DNA of 64,000 nt from Annona cherimola (Eukaryota; Streptophyta; Magnoliopsida; Magnoliales; Annonaceae), in NCBI GenBank assembly GCA_030490835.1, contig CM059972.1:35381452-35445451 (forward strand), read 5' to 3'. The position numbers and the translations under genes were made by a program. Under the pieces are notes generated by a model. The model saw nothing but the letters and a program-made list of their open reading frames with translations. It was not told where the DNA came from and did not search any database. Positions 35,148-47,677 of this stretch are shown here, piece by piece. Positions within the stretch are counted from its first letter, which is position 1, and every line of letters starts with the position of its first letter.

Positions 35148-38100
35148 TGTGAAACCTTGAACAAAATAGGAATCATGTATATGCAATTGAATGATTTATG
35201 TATGATTGATTTATTTATAAATGAATTATTTACAATTTTTATGACTTGTTGCAATTAGGTCAGTGGTTATGAATGCTGATTAAATTTATCATTTTAAGTC
35301 AATGTGGATTAATATGATTGAAGTAACATAATGAGGATGGATAAGCATTAGTGTTCCATGAAAAATTAGTTAAATTCCATAATGTGGTTCATGGAGATTA
35401 TGAGACTAATTATAGAGCCAAGGTGGAAAATATTGAAAAATTCTTAACTTGATGGCCTTAAGGCAGATTAGGATGAAAATTGGGGGGGAATTACATAATT
35501 TTGTTCTTAATCACATGGAAAAATTATATTTTGAAAATTTTGATGATAATTGATCATCACCGTCCAAAATTTAAAATGATCATAACTTGAGCTAGAAAAG
35601 TCGAATTGAGGTGAAATTTGAAATGGATGGTTAAAATTATGAGATCAAGGTTATGAAAGGATTTGATCATGAAAATGATGATGGGATTAGGCTTGCACAA
35701 AATTGGGATCAATGCTTTTGACCTTTTACACCAAAAAGTGATTAGCATTTATGTTAAAATGAGTAAAATAGTCAAATGAATAAAGACGAAATTAAGGTGT
35801 CGAAAGGAGGTTAATTGTAGGGTATTTTATGAATTATTAAATATAAAAATTTCTGCAATTGTCTCATAAATAAATGCTGAATTAAGGAGCTTAAAGTAGC
35901 ATAGCACATGTGGCATGTAAGGGACGTCCAAATAGCCTCCAATTTGGATTTTTGTGAAAAAATTTTCAAATAAAATATATGCCAAAGTCAGCTATGGATT
36001 AATGTGGATAAATGTGCATTAAATTAGAGTGGAAATTCATGATTAAAAGTAGCAAATCCAGACCATTGAGATCAAGAAATGGATAGCAAGGGTTCATGAA
36101 GGAGATGTGGACGGTATGGCAGCCTTTGGGAATTTTTGTAATTTTTTTTAATTATCCTAAATTGACCCTAAGTAGGCTAATTATTAATTTAAATTTGCAA
36201 AAATGGTGGAAAATTTTCAAAAAGGTAGCTGAAACAAGGATGTGTACATAGACAGCAAAAAGGGAGCAACAATGTGGACCGTCCAAACAGCTGATAATTT
36301 GATTTTTTAATTTTCAAAAATACTAAATACTTGCCTAATTAGCCTACATATTAGGGGTATATAAATATGTATTAAAAAAGGCTACAAATTTGTTGAAAAA
36401 TTGGAAAAGTAGCTGCTGAAAATGGATGTGATCAGTGGATAGCTTGGTGGCTAGTTAATGATATGGATAATTGCTAAATTTTTGTTTAAGTAAAATATAA
36501 TTTAAATGGACCAAAATTTGCCATGTCAGCAAGGGAGATAAATATATATTAAAATACTCCCAAATGATGTGGAAAATGGGGCCCACAAGCTGGAAATTCC
36601 AGCTACCTCTTATGATGTACGTCCATATGCATATGTATTAGAACTTAGAAAATTTCAAGAGGTAGAGAACTCCTTTTCCAACAGCTGAACGTCCTCCTCA
36701 TTCAGCAAGCTTGAAGCCAAGAAAAAGGGGAGAAAAAGGAAAAGAAAAGGAGAAAATAAGCTAAGAAAATTGGCTAAAGCAATTGGGTTTAAGTACTACT
36801 CAATTCAAGTAAGTGTATTCTTGAGTTTGAATGATTTAAATCCAGTTTTTCTAACTCAATTTATGGGATTTGAATATGATTCATAATGAATCCTTGAATG
36901 AGCATTTATGATGCCTTTAATTAGGTTATTAAATGGGAATTTAATGGCAAGTATGCAATTAAGGGTTCAAGTGAAAACAGAATATGATAATTCATGTTTA
37001 GATGTTTGTTATATGTTGAATTTAGCATGATTTATGAATTTTAGAAAGAAGGCTAATTAGGGTTACTCTTAAGACCAGAATTTCATGTTTAGATGTTGAA
37101 AATGATATATGAAGTAGCTTAAATGAATTTTAGATGATTAAGAGGGTAAAATAACCGAAACATAGGGTACTTTGGACGTAAAAAAGGGCTTAGCAAGGAC
37201 TGCCCAAAATCGGATTTTAGAAGGTTAACATGTGGACGTCCAAAGTGGTGTAGAAAGGATACCCTACATGCATGAAAAGTTGCTGATTTGTAAGCAACCT
37301 ATATATGGACTTTAAATATGTGAAAATACCTTGAATTTGGGTTAAGAAAAATGTGATTCATTGCTGAAATTAAATGGTTAAAAATCTGTTTAGATTTGAG
37401 TATCAAAAGGGACTTTGAAAGTGTAAAAATCGGGTCCCAAAGTTGCTATTTTGGGACCCTGAAATTAATGGATTAAAAATCCGTGAAAATACACTAAATA
37501 AAGTGTTAATTAAGGTGTATAATTATGCTGAATTATAAGTCAAGTTGCTGATTTGAATTATTTTAAGAAACACATGAATTATGTGTTATAAAATGGTCAT
37601 ATATGAAGAGATGAGTATGAGAAAATGATAAATGGGTTATGTAAAATGAAAATACAAAACTGCATAAAAAAATGATGGAAAGACATGAAATGTATTGCTG
37701 TTTGGATAACCCCAAAATTGGAGATCAATATATGGGGTTTAGGACATTAATTAAGTGCTTTAAAATGGGCACAATACGTGAATTATGAAAAATATGTGAA
37801 AAATGACAAGTTGAAAGTTTATCACTTTATATGATGACAAATGAATGATTAATTAATGTATTATGACATGTATAAGTGTTACCCTAAATATGGAAATTGA
37901 ACATGTGATGAAATGACCGGTTGATACATAAGTATGTTATGTACGTATACCCGATTTGGAATTCGAGCGGGTTGTGAATAATTATGAAAATGGGTTGGAA
38001 AACTAAGTGAATGCAAGCAAATGGAATTTACATGAATGCTATGTCATTCTTCAAGTTATAGGCAAAGGAAAAGAAAAAGTAGACCCGGAAAGCCCACGTG

Positions 38101-39168
38101 AACAAGGTAAGCAAGCCAAATTTTCTAAATGATTTTTTGTTCCATAAATTAGTCTTAAATAATTGCAAATGATGTTTTAACTGCTTTTATTGATTGAGCA
38201 AATGATATTTGAAATTTATTTCTAAGTTCTTTATGGATGGCCATTCCTTCGTTCAATATGTATTGATAACTGATTTATATAACTGTTTTGTTAAATATGA
38301 AAAATACTGCCTTATGAAATTATGCAAGGAAAATCATGCTAGCATGTCATGGATAAGTTCATGTGCACAAAACATGAGGTCCACCTTAAAGGTGTAAGCG
38401 GACCGATTGTCCCCCTTTGGTGTGGCCGAGTCGCTAAGATAGTCCAAGGGCCGACGGTGCCTCCCTGTATGGGAGAAGATGAAGATGGATGGTCGCCTAG
38501 CTAGCTTCCATCCTAAGAGATCATAATACATTCATCTCATTGTCATGATATATCCCCAAGGGGGTATAATGTTACTTTCCATGATGATTGTAAATAAAGG
38601 GTTTCTGCTCCGCAGGTAGTTGATCACTTGATAAGTGTCTCTACTAAATGGAGAGAAACGCTTTTGAAAAATGTTGCCTTCGAAATGATTTGCTTGAAAA
38701 TATGTATTAAGCTTTCTTATTGAGTATACAATTTACGTTTTGTTTTCCAAACCCATAGACAGGTGAAGAAATGAAAGAGACAAGGAACTTGAACTAAGCA
38801 TAAAGAATGTGAAGATCTTACGAATTTTAATATGTGTTGTTTGTGGATAATGGAATGTAATGTGACTTAAAATTTTATGATTTATGTGATGATTAGTATT
38901 TTATGAACATGTGAATTATGGATGATAGGCATGTTATGAAATTTTATGATTATATCTGAAATGAAATGTGTGTATTAGGTCAAAGATGACTTGTATGGGC
39001 ATTTGAGGAAAAATATTTTCGAAATAAATTATTAAGGAACTATAAATAATTGGATAAATATCTGTTAAATCCCGCCATGTGACAGGACAACAATCCTGAT
39101 CACGTTTACCAGTCAATAACGATCCCGAGGTAAGGCTCAAGATGTGACGCTCGGTTGGGGGCACCACA
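35148..39168 (+). repeat. TK-C 3' LTR
   Basis: About 4.02 kb, TGTGAAACCT to GGCACCACA, next to TSD candidate tacat (39169-39173; its partner is outside the window). It carries the family's signals: GGGGCCCAC followed by the inverted repeat AGCTGGAA-A-TTCCAGCT (36588-36604), donor CAAG|GTAAGT at 36809, micro-exon 38062-38106 (45 nt) between ATAG and GTAAGC, acceptor-like CCCATAG|AC near 38760, and the terminal hairpin near 39079-39103. No coding sequence. Confidence 0.92.
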
Positions 39169-41520
39169 TACATATGAGCTCAAAAATTGAGAACAAAGAT
39201 TGCAAAAGATATATCATTAAAGAAAAATTAGGCACAAGCATTTATATTTCGCAAAAAACTTCCTTAATCATCTCAATTGAATAAGTTAGCATGGATATAA
39301 ACTATAAAACCTCAACTACTTAATCAATCATGTCATTCACATGTCTCTTGAAAATTTTGAAAAATTAACACATTAGGACTTATTTAATGCATAATCATGG
39401 CTTAAAAAATTTTAATTTTTTCTTGAATTTTGATTTCAATTTAAAGTTCTTGAACATTGTAATTATTCCTTAAGATAGATTGCAACTAACCGATTATTGC
39501 AGGCAGGAATCTGAATGCAATGCATCCCAACACATATAATATAGTTATCTAAATGAAACATGAATGAAAATAGAACAAGAAAAATCACCCCCCAAACTTG
39601 AGGAATGTGTTGCCCTTAATGCATAAAAACTAATAATAATGTAGAGGACAATGATATGCAAATGAAAATGACTAGTAAATAAGAAGAAAAGAAAAGGAAA
39701 CGATAGGTGACTCCCTATTCATCGGATGGAAAGAGTGCTCCTCATCTCCCTGCTTTCTTCTTCTTTTTCTTCCTCGATTGGCCGAAAATGTGCATCAGAC
39801 TGCCTTTGTAATACTCAATATACGATGATAGATGAAGCGTCCAACATCAAACGAATTGCCAGAAAGGATAGCTCATGACAAGATGACTCGATGGAGAGTA
39901 ATATCGCAAACATGAAGAAGGAAGCAATTGAGTGACACTAATTCAAAGGAGCATTACAAGCTCAAATGCCCATGCTCTACGCCTGAAATATATTCAACAA
40001 ATAGCCTTCTCGATTCCAACTCAAATGGATTCATAATAAGCAAATTACATCCACCACCTTAATATGAGGTTGAAAATTTCAATTCAAGCACAAACAAAAG
40101 CCTTCTCAGTTTCAGCCCTTCTCATTAGGGTATAGACAAATCAAGTCACATAAGCCTTATAATTCCAATCAACAACTGCTTTTTCACACATTTAATAAGG
40201 CCATCCAATCAATGTACACTTCAAACTCAACCCAATTAAGAATTTAACACCTCAATCACAAGTACAACAAGTTGAATTCATTCATAACAACTCAATCTCA
40301 CCACCTCTCAATTCATACAATTTCAAGCATAACAAGGCATCAAACAAGCTAATACTTATCAAACTAGAAGATATAATTATCAATCAATGCAAGCCAATTT
40401 CAAACTTTAAATGATGCTAAAATAGTGTGGAAGAGCTTGTTGAGATCTAGATTTCAAAACTGCCCAGACCGCCACACATTCACATTGGTGTTGTGGCCTC
40501 AATGGGTGTTGCTGCCACTTGATTTAATGAAAATAATTATTATTGTTGGGGCAGCACCGCAACATTAGTTACGATCTGGTAGTTATGCGGCGTATGCTGG
40601 GATCTTGCAGCATCGCGGTAATACCTTTTTTGCATTATGGCACCGTGACGCCAGTGATGCCACCTCCTTTTGATCTTGCGACACTGTAGAAATAAATTGG
40701 CTCCGGAGTGCCACTATGTTGGCACCGGAGCACCAACTCTCTGACTCCGAATTGTTGCACTTTGATCCCTTGAAAACATATGGCACCGAGGCTTCAAAAA
40801 TTGAGGCCAGAGCCCTACATTGATTGTCTTTGAACCCCTTGAATGACCTTGAAGGACGTAATTACTTTTTGCATTAATTGAAAAACTTCAAAGTATGTCA
40901 AGATTCTTCAATTTCGAGCATGTTTATCTCCATTCTTCTACACTTGAAAGGTAAATGATCTTGAACTTCATCACAATGGCTCTCCAATTGAATCAAGCAC
41001 CAAAAGCCAAATCAACCATTGTTATAACTACAAGTCAAAGACCTTAACTGAATGTTGGATTGCCAAGTCCGAGTTCGGACTCTCCAACACATGTAAGCTC
41101 TTAACATGTGCTTGATAATTCTCTTTTCAAAGACTGATGATTGCACGATTTTGCAACTTCCAAAATGAATGGAAATACAACAAATTGAACCAATTTTGAG
41201 CTTGATCTTCAATAATTGAGGAATTGATGATCTTGTAAACCGAATTGATGATTTCTTGCTCCAACCATGAATCAAAATTTGTATCGCCAAGTGTAGAATT
41301 GTAAATAGAAGATCACAAGTAAGAATGATAGAAAATTGGTTGTTAAGTTTAGATCATGGACTCTTCAACACCGATCAGCTCCCAAAAACTGATCCTTTTG
41401 CCATTCTTCTGTTCAAGACACAAAGAGTTGATCTTTAATCCATGTCTTGGACCAAAAATGCATATACCAAAATGACTAATGGGTTGCCTCCCATTCAGTG
41501 CTAAGTTTAGCATCCTCAAC
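39169..41520 (-). other. ATH-D: decayed Athila-like 3' region (left part)
   Basis: No convincing gene. Read on the minus strand from 41520 leftwards it shows the post-pol hairpin AATGGGAGGCAACCCATT (41478-41495), a zone of decayed palindrome-like text (40480-40800: GGCACCGGAGCACCAACTCT and similar) and a polypurine-like module (39585-39603, AAGTTTGGGGGGTGA) preceded by CATTAAGGGCAACACATTCC. That order matches the post-pol region of ATH-3 (45641 to 47802). The matching right part is at 60896-61177. Bases 41516-41520 are the left TSD of ATH-3. The open frames here are short and unrecognised. Confidence 0.6.
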
Positions 41521-43149
41521 TGATAACTCGTAATTTTACGAGTTATCATGACCCATTTCAGACTTCATTTGTGCGTTAGTTCGAGAGATTAAGTTTAGTT
41601 TGCATTCATTTAGATTAATTTTCATTCACTTTGCATTTTAGGAGCATTATTTAGTTTTTAGGCATTTTTAGCATTATTTAGGCATTTTTAGTTCATTTAG
41701 TTAGTTTTTCCATCTTTTGCAGGAAGGACGGGACATATGAAGGCAAAGCGGGCTAGTTGAATGCGAACTGAGGCAACCAGAGGCAGGTGGATGGCGCCTA
41801 GGCACGATCCATTGGAGCCCAGGCGCCACCCTACGTGTCTTAGCCATTTTCAGCATACACAGCTTACAACATGGCTTCCAGAGAGTTGGCGCCAGCCAAG
41901 GGCGCCCAGGCGCCAGGCATGATCAATCACAATATGTCAAGGAGAAGCTCCAAGTCAGGAAAGTCCAGGGAGTTGGCACCTAGGCACTAATCAGGGGCAC
42001 CTAGGCGCCAAAGTATGGATTCCTAGGATTTACAGCATGTGTCCAAGTTGCCCAGCACACAGAGAGTTGGCGCCTAGGCGCGAGCTAGGGGCGCCTAGGC
42101 CCCAATACGCATCTGTACGCGCAAACTTTAGTGCGTAAGCTGCGCAAAGGGACTCTATAAATAGTTCCAAGGGGTTCGCGCATGAAAGAAAAAGGGGGGA
42201 AGCCCAGAGACGAACCAGAGAGTAGGAGAAAGAGGAAAACAAGATCAAAGCCCGGATTGAAGAGAGGAATCAACTCCGTTGGTGGAAACCACCGGAAAAC
42301 AGTTTTCTCTTGTTCTTTCCAATTTTCTTTCTCTGATTTCATGGATACTTTTTATATGGATGTGTTCGATGTTAAGATCATGACTTTGAACTAAACCTCC
42401 ATTAGATGGATAGTTAGGATGATTTGAACTCTAAACTATATTGTTTCTTGGTTCTTAGAATATTCAGGAATGAATATTTGATTTTATATATGATTGTGTA
42501 TGATTTACCTTTGCATGTGTAGATTTAATTCTTTTTACAAGATTAACTACCTTGTAAGATGATTTAATTGCTTGATTTATCCTTGGAAGAGGAAGATCTC
42601 TGCCGGATCCACGTGCAAGGCATAGGTTTCTACCTTTGTGTAAGGGGAGTTGTTTAACGGATAAAAATATACCGTTAAACCTTGTTTAGTCATTATACAA
42701 GTTATGAACTTATCAATTTTACTTTATTTAATGGCATGGGAACATCATAATTAAATAGGGTGTAATTAGCTTTATATAATGTTGGAAGGCATATATAAAG
42801 ATATATGAACTTGGGCTAGTAAATCCATATGCAATCCAACTAAAAAGAACCAAAGCAATATAGTTTAGATTCAAGGATTCCGAGCAATCCATCTGCCATC
42901 CCTAATCAGTAAACTCGTTTCTAGTATCCAGTAGTCTCTTAATCTCTACTCTGATTTCTCATTGCAATTGTTAGTTTAGTTAAATCACAAACTTAGAATT
43001 TTCACCCATTGAAAGCAATCAAACTAATTAATAATTCTGGTTATCAATTCCTTGTGAGAACGATACTTTACTCACTCTTTATTACTTGACACGACACGTA
43101 TACTTGCGTAAATAGTGAGCATTTCAATTGACATATACGCAACTCGTCA
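41521..43149 (+). repeat. ATH-3 5' LTR
   Basis: 1629 bp, TGATAACTCG to ACTCGTCA. The first 28 bases form a 13-bp perfect inverted repeat with a 2-nt gap (TGATAACTCGTAA / TTACGAGTTATCA). Between 41790 and 42110 lie five groups of GGCGCC/CCTAGG-type palindromes, several decayed by transitions relative to the 3' LTR. A TATA box follows. Open frames near 42030-42394 come from leader sequence and are not genes. Confidence 0.93.
42156..42163 (+). promoter_or_regulatory. TATA box of ATH-3 LTR
   Basis: TATAAATA in the context GGGACTCTATAAATAGTTCC, unchanged in the 3' LTR near 49398. The nearest GGCGCCTAGG palindrome ends about 50 bp upstream. Confidence 0.75.
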
Positions 43150-43155
43150 AGTTTT

Positions 43156-43172
43156 TGGCGCCGTTGCCGGGG
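43156..43172 (+). other. ATH-3 primer-binding site (tRNA-Asp)
   Basis: TGGCGCCGTTGCCGGGG starts 6 bp after the LTR and is an exact complement to the 3' end of plant tRNA-Asp (CCCCGGCAACGGCGCCA) as I know it. Confidence 0.92.
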
Positions 43173-43287
43173 AATTGTTTAGCTAATTATTTTTAGTTTT
43201 ATTGCTTTCTTGTATAATTCTGTAGAATAGTTTATTTTCATAATTTCTTTTAGTTTAGAATTTATTTTTTCTACTAGTTCAATTTCA

Positions 43288-45599
43288 TTGGTTTTTGCAG
43301 AGTCATCTCATATTGCATGCGCCGAGGCAGAGCCGGAAAGGAGATTGTTATTCCTTTTGATTCCTTTTGATCCGGAACCCGAACGAACCTATTTGAGAAG
43401 GCGTCGCAAGAGCAGGGAGGCTAGGAACAGACAATATACTATGGAGCGCATTGAGAACCATGACGAGAATGTTCATGCAAACTAGCAGGGAAACCCAAGG
43501 ATTGAGATCCCAAATCATCCACCTCAAGATGATTTGGACCAACCCATTTGGGATTTGATTGTGCTTAGCCAAAATGCGGTTCAGACTAGCATTGCACCTC
43601 CTTCGATCGACACCAATAATTTTGAAATCAAAGCAGTGATTTTTCAGATGCTCCAGTCTATCGAGTAGTTTGGAGGTCTAGCATCTGAAGACCCGCACCG
43701 CCATTTGGGGAATTTTCTGCAAATTATGAACACATTCAAGCAGAATGGAGTCTCTGACGAGGCAATACGGCTTCGAACGTTTCCATTTTCTCTGCGAGAT
43801 CGAGCCTCGGAGTGGCTAGACTCTTTGCCACCGAACTCCGTCAATACATGGAATGACTTGGCTCAGAAATTCCTGGAAAAATACTTTCCACCTGCCAAGC
43901 TAGCCAAGCCGAGGATGGATATAGTCTCGTTCAAGCAACACGGAGAGGAGACCCTATCAGAGGCGTGGGACCGCTTCAAAGACCTTCTTCGAAAATGCCC
44001 GCATCATGGAATTCAGTCGTGGGTCCAAATTCAGATTTTCTATAACGGTCTTCAGGATTCCATCCGTCACATGGTGGATTCTTCATCGGACGGTTCTCTG
44101 CTGCAAAAAAGTTATCGAGAATCATACGCCCTGCTCAAAAACATGGCGGCCAATACCTATCAACTGCCATCTGACAGGAGCCGAGGTGGGGGTCTACTCC
44201 AACTGGATGCAGTTTCATCGATAAAGGCCCACATCAACGATTTATCTCGGCAAATCCAGAACTTGTCCAGGCCAGTCAACGTCAGTGCATTAGGGGCGTC
44301 TACACCACAGCAGTCGACAGCAGCAGACATTTGCACGTGGTGTGGCGAATTCGGCCATCCAGTGATGAATGTGCCTCCAACCCAGAGTCCATTAATTACG
44401 TGGAAAATTTTCAGAGAAACCCAACAAATCAGTATGGAAATAACTACAACCCAAGCTGGAGAAATCATCCTAACTTCTCATGGAACAAACAGACGAGGCC
44501 GAATCAACCGCCACAGCAACAGCTTGCAAGACCAATGCAGTTCAATCCACCACCTTGAGAAGAGAAGAAATCGAATATGGAAAATCTCTTCATGCAATTC
44601 ATGCAATCCCAGATTACGACGAACAGGAACCTGGAAGCTCAGATAGGCCAACTGGCCTCAGCTCTGAACAACCGACCTCAAGGATCATTGCCGAGCGACA
44701 CCGAGCAAAACCCGAAGGGAAAAGGATTGACGGAATTCGAGATGGTGGTGCTAATAGAGGAAACCAGTGCAAGGGTGCAGAGGAAGCTGCCTCCTAAACT
44801 CAAGGACCCAGGGAGTTTCACCATCCCGTGCACGATTGGAGACCAGTACTTCGGGAGAGCCCTATGCGACTTGGGGACCAGTATTATTCTCATGCCCAAG
44901 TCCATTTTCAGAAAATTGGGCTTAGGGGAAGCCCGACCTACCACAGTGACGCTGCAACTAGCGGATCGATCCATCACATATCCTGAAGGCATTATGGAGG
45001 ATGTCCTTGTCAAGGTGGACAAGCCCATCTTTCCCGTTGATTTTATTATCCTGGACTATGAAGAGGATCGAGATGTGCTAATTATTCTCGGTCGGCCTTT
45101 CCTCGCAATGACCAATGCGATAATTAATGTACGAGCCAAAGAATTAACCATGTAGGTGCATAATGAAAAGGTTACATTCAACGTGCTCAAGTCTATACAG
45201 AGCCCAACTGATCTAGAGGATTGCCTAAGGATTGACATGGACAATTTAACGGTTCAAGAGCCTCCCCAGGTTGGTATTAAAACGGACAAAGAGGAGATTG
45301 CAACTAGGAGCTACAAGTTATCTGCCTATGCTAAAGACCGACTCCTTGGTCACATTGGGCTCAAACGACTGACCAAGCCGGTGGAAAGCCAGGACAGGGA
45401 AATTAAAGCCAACAATGGAATAGAAGAGGTTACAATTGATAAAGATGAATATTTTCATGTCAAAATGCCCCTACCTCATCTACCGGAAGGACAAATCTGG
45501 AATGACTTTATGGACCGATGGGCAAAGATCAGATTTGAACCTCCAGGTTGCAATCTGAATGGCCGGAAGTACGAGGTGGTGAAATTAAAAGCAGATTGA
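43288..45599 (+). pseudogene. ATH-3 gag-protease, broken
   Basis: Gag (from about 43320) has an Arg-rich start (RTYLRRRRKSREARNRQY), then the gag domain (LRTFPFSLRDRASEWLDSLP; FLEKYFPPAKL; CPHHGI) and a zinc knuckle start (CTWCGEFGH). A frameshift near 44350 moves the reading to the frame that continues CASNPES...YNPSWRNHPNFSW and then the protease, with active site ALCDLGTSIILMP and flap-like text ILGRPFLAM. Stops lie at 43483-43485, 43666-43668, 44556-44558 and 45153-45155. After the protease the text runs to LNGRKYEVVKLKAD and stops at 45599 without any RT sequence. Confidence 0.88.
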
Positions 45600-46571
45600 A
45601 TAGCAGGAATGTTGGGCTGAGGACGTTAAGCTTAGCGTTGAATGGGAGGCAACCCATTGCTTAGTTTCAATTTGATTTGCAATTTTATTTTTATTTTTGT
45701 TTTTAGGTTTTCATTTTTTTCAGGAAAATAACTTGGAGCATAATTTCATAAAGATCATGATTGGAAGCAGCCAGAAAAAAAATTGCAAAAAAATATTATG
45801 GAAGAAATCGGCGACTAGGCGCCATGAAGAACAACCCCAAGAACCGTTGGCGCCCCAGCGCCGGGTCGTGGACATTGCGACCCGGACGACCTATAAAGCT
45901 CCGGGTTTGGGTTTAAACCCTAACCCTCACTCCCTAGCGCCGAAAAAACCCCATTTCCAAACATTCTCACTTTGATTTCAAGCCATTCCAACTCGAATCC
46001 AACTGCATTTCATCAAGGATTCAACCTCCCATTTCATCCATTCCAACCATTCCATTTTCTTCCTTTCTCTTTTTTTCTTAGATCCACTTAAATCCATCCA
46101 AAAATCCATTTTTCCAACACCAAATCATAAGCAATACCCCCACATTTGGTTTCCCATCATTTCCCCCTTGGTTTGGGCTCCATTTTTAGCCCCATCACCT
46201 TCCCTATTCCGTCCGGCGTTGGAAACCAGCTGACAGCAGATCGATGCCTAGGCGCCGCTACCCCCGCGCCCCGGCGCCAGTGTAGAAACAGGGCAAGTTC
46301 AGATTTCAGGTGGAAAGCTGCTGTGGGTAAAAAACTTCTCCAACTTTGAGATATTTTCTTTGCTTTTAGGCTGCTTATTTGGGTGGAAATTTGGATTGGA
46401 TTTGTTAATTGGACTGCGGATTGGAGATTATTTTGGGTGGATTGTTTGGCATTGGTTGGAACTTGAGTAGCTTGGTGATTTGGGTGGATTGTTTGCCATT
46501 GGGTAGTCGCTTGTTGTGTATTGGATTTTGGATTGCTTGGTTATGTCGGACTTTTGATTGCAAGGGAAGTT
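45600..46571 (+). other. ATH-3 spacer between gag-protease and third ORF
   Basis: Begins with the hairpin AATGGGAGGCAACCCATT (45641-45658), the usual post-pol mark of Athila elements. It then has GC palindrome-like groups (45848-45866 GGCGCCCCAGCGCC; 46246-46282) and CT-rich text (45980-46110) that looks like a transcript leader for the third ORF. Open frames at 45697-45975 and 46146-46349 match nothing I recognise. Confidence 0.6.
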
Positions 46572-47677
46572 ATGACTTCATCATCATCGGCTAAAAGGAC
46601 GAAAGTGCAGGAACCCGTGGACTTCGATGCAAACCGATTTGTGTCAGCTAAGGCCTTCAAGCGCTACACAGATGTGCTCCAGAAAAGGCATCTGATTCCA
46701 GAGAGAGGAATCAAGATAGATGAGTTCTTCGACGCTCCACTCCTTAACTTGCACGCTCAAGGTTGGCAGTAGTTCGTGGCGCAACCCCTGGCTGCTATTA
46801 CTCCCGTGGTCAAGGAGTTCTATGCCAACGCAGTGAAACACGAGGAGGGGCGGGTGAAGTCAGAGGCAAGATCATCCCTTTTCATGCAGAGGAAATCAAC
46901 GCCTACTATGGGTTGACGCCTTTTCCTCACCTAGACGAGTATGAGGCATTACTGGAGGGCGAAGACCGAGATACCGACTCCATCACCAGGCCATTTTGCC
47001 AGAGGCCACCGGTTTGGAAGTCGACGGGCAGGCAGCTAACCTCCTTCAAGCGGAGCGACATGCTGTCTAACGGAAGGATGATCTTTCACTTCATTTTGGC
47101 CCGGATGATGCCGTCGACCCACGTCAGCGAGGTGATGATGGATAGAGCACTGCTTCTCCATGCCATCTATAGCGGGCTGACAATCGACGTCGGAAGGCTC
47201 ATATATCATCAGATCTGTGCCTGTACGACCACACCCCCAGGCAGTTATTTCTTCCCATGCCTCATCACCGGGCTATGCAAGCGGGCCGGCGTCAGATGGG
47301 AGCCGACGGAGGAGGTCCTGAACTGTCAGGCCATCATATACGACCTCTCCTACCACACCTAGCCCTGGGTTCGCACAGCCACCACACGCCCCAGAGCGGC
47401 TCCATCTGCAACGGCTCCATCCTCGCAGTTGTTATCCACGGCCGAGCGGCTAACCAACTTGGAAAACCTGGTTGCTGCCTAAGCCAAGTACCAGCTGCAG
47501 CATGACTGGGCGATGGAGGCCTACCTACGACAGATAGCTGAGGACCGCCAGATCGACATCTCCACCCTCATGCCCTTCCCACCGACGCCACCCGAGGTCC
47601 GAGCTTGCTTCGGGCAGCCATCTCAGCCCCAGCTCGACGACGAGGCTGACGAGGATGCTACGGAGTCCGATTCATGA
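46572..47677 (+). pseudogene. ATH-3 third ORF: plant transposon protein domain (Transposase_32-like)
   Basis: ATG at 46572 starts a protein with a short basic head (SSAKRTKVQEP), then FVSAKAFKRYTDVLQKRHLI with PERGI, and later KIIPFHAEEINAYYGLT, then FHFILARMMPSTHVSEVMMD, then YFFPCLITGLCKRAGVRWEP. This order is known to me from proteins between pol and the 3' LTR of Athila-type elements, annotated as a putative plant transposon protein domain. The biochemical role is unknown; 'envelope-like' is a positional label only. Stops at 46770-46772 and 47360-47362, a further stop near 47481, and a frameshift near 46860 break it. The tail is acidic (DEADEDATESDS) and ends at a TGA, 47675-47677. Confidence 0.75.
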
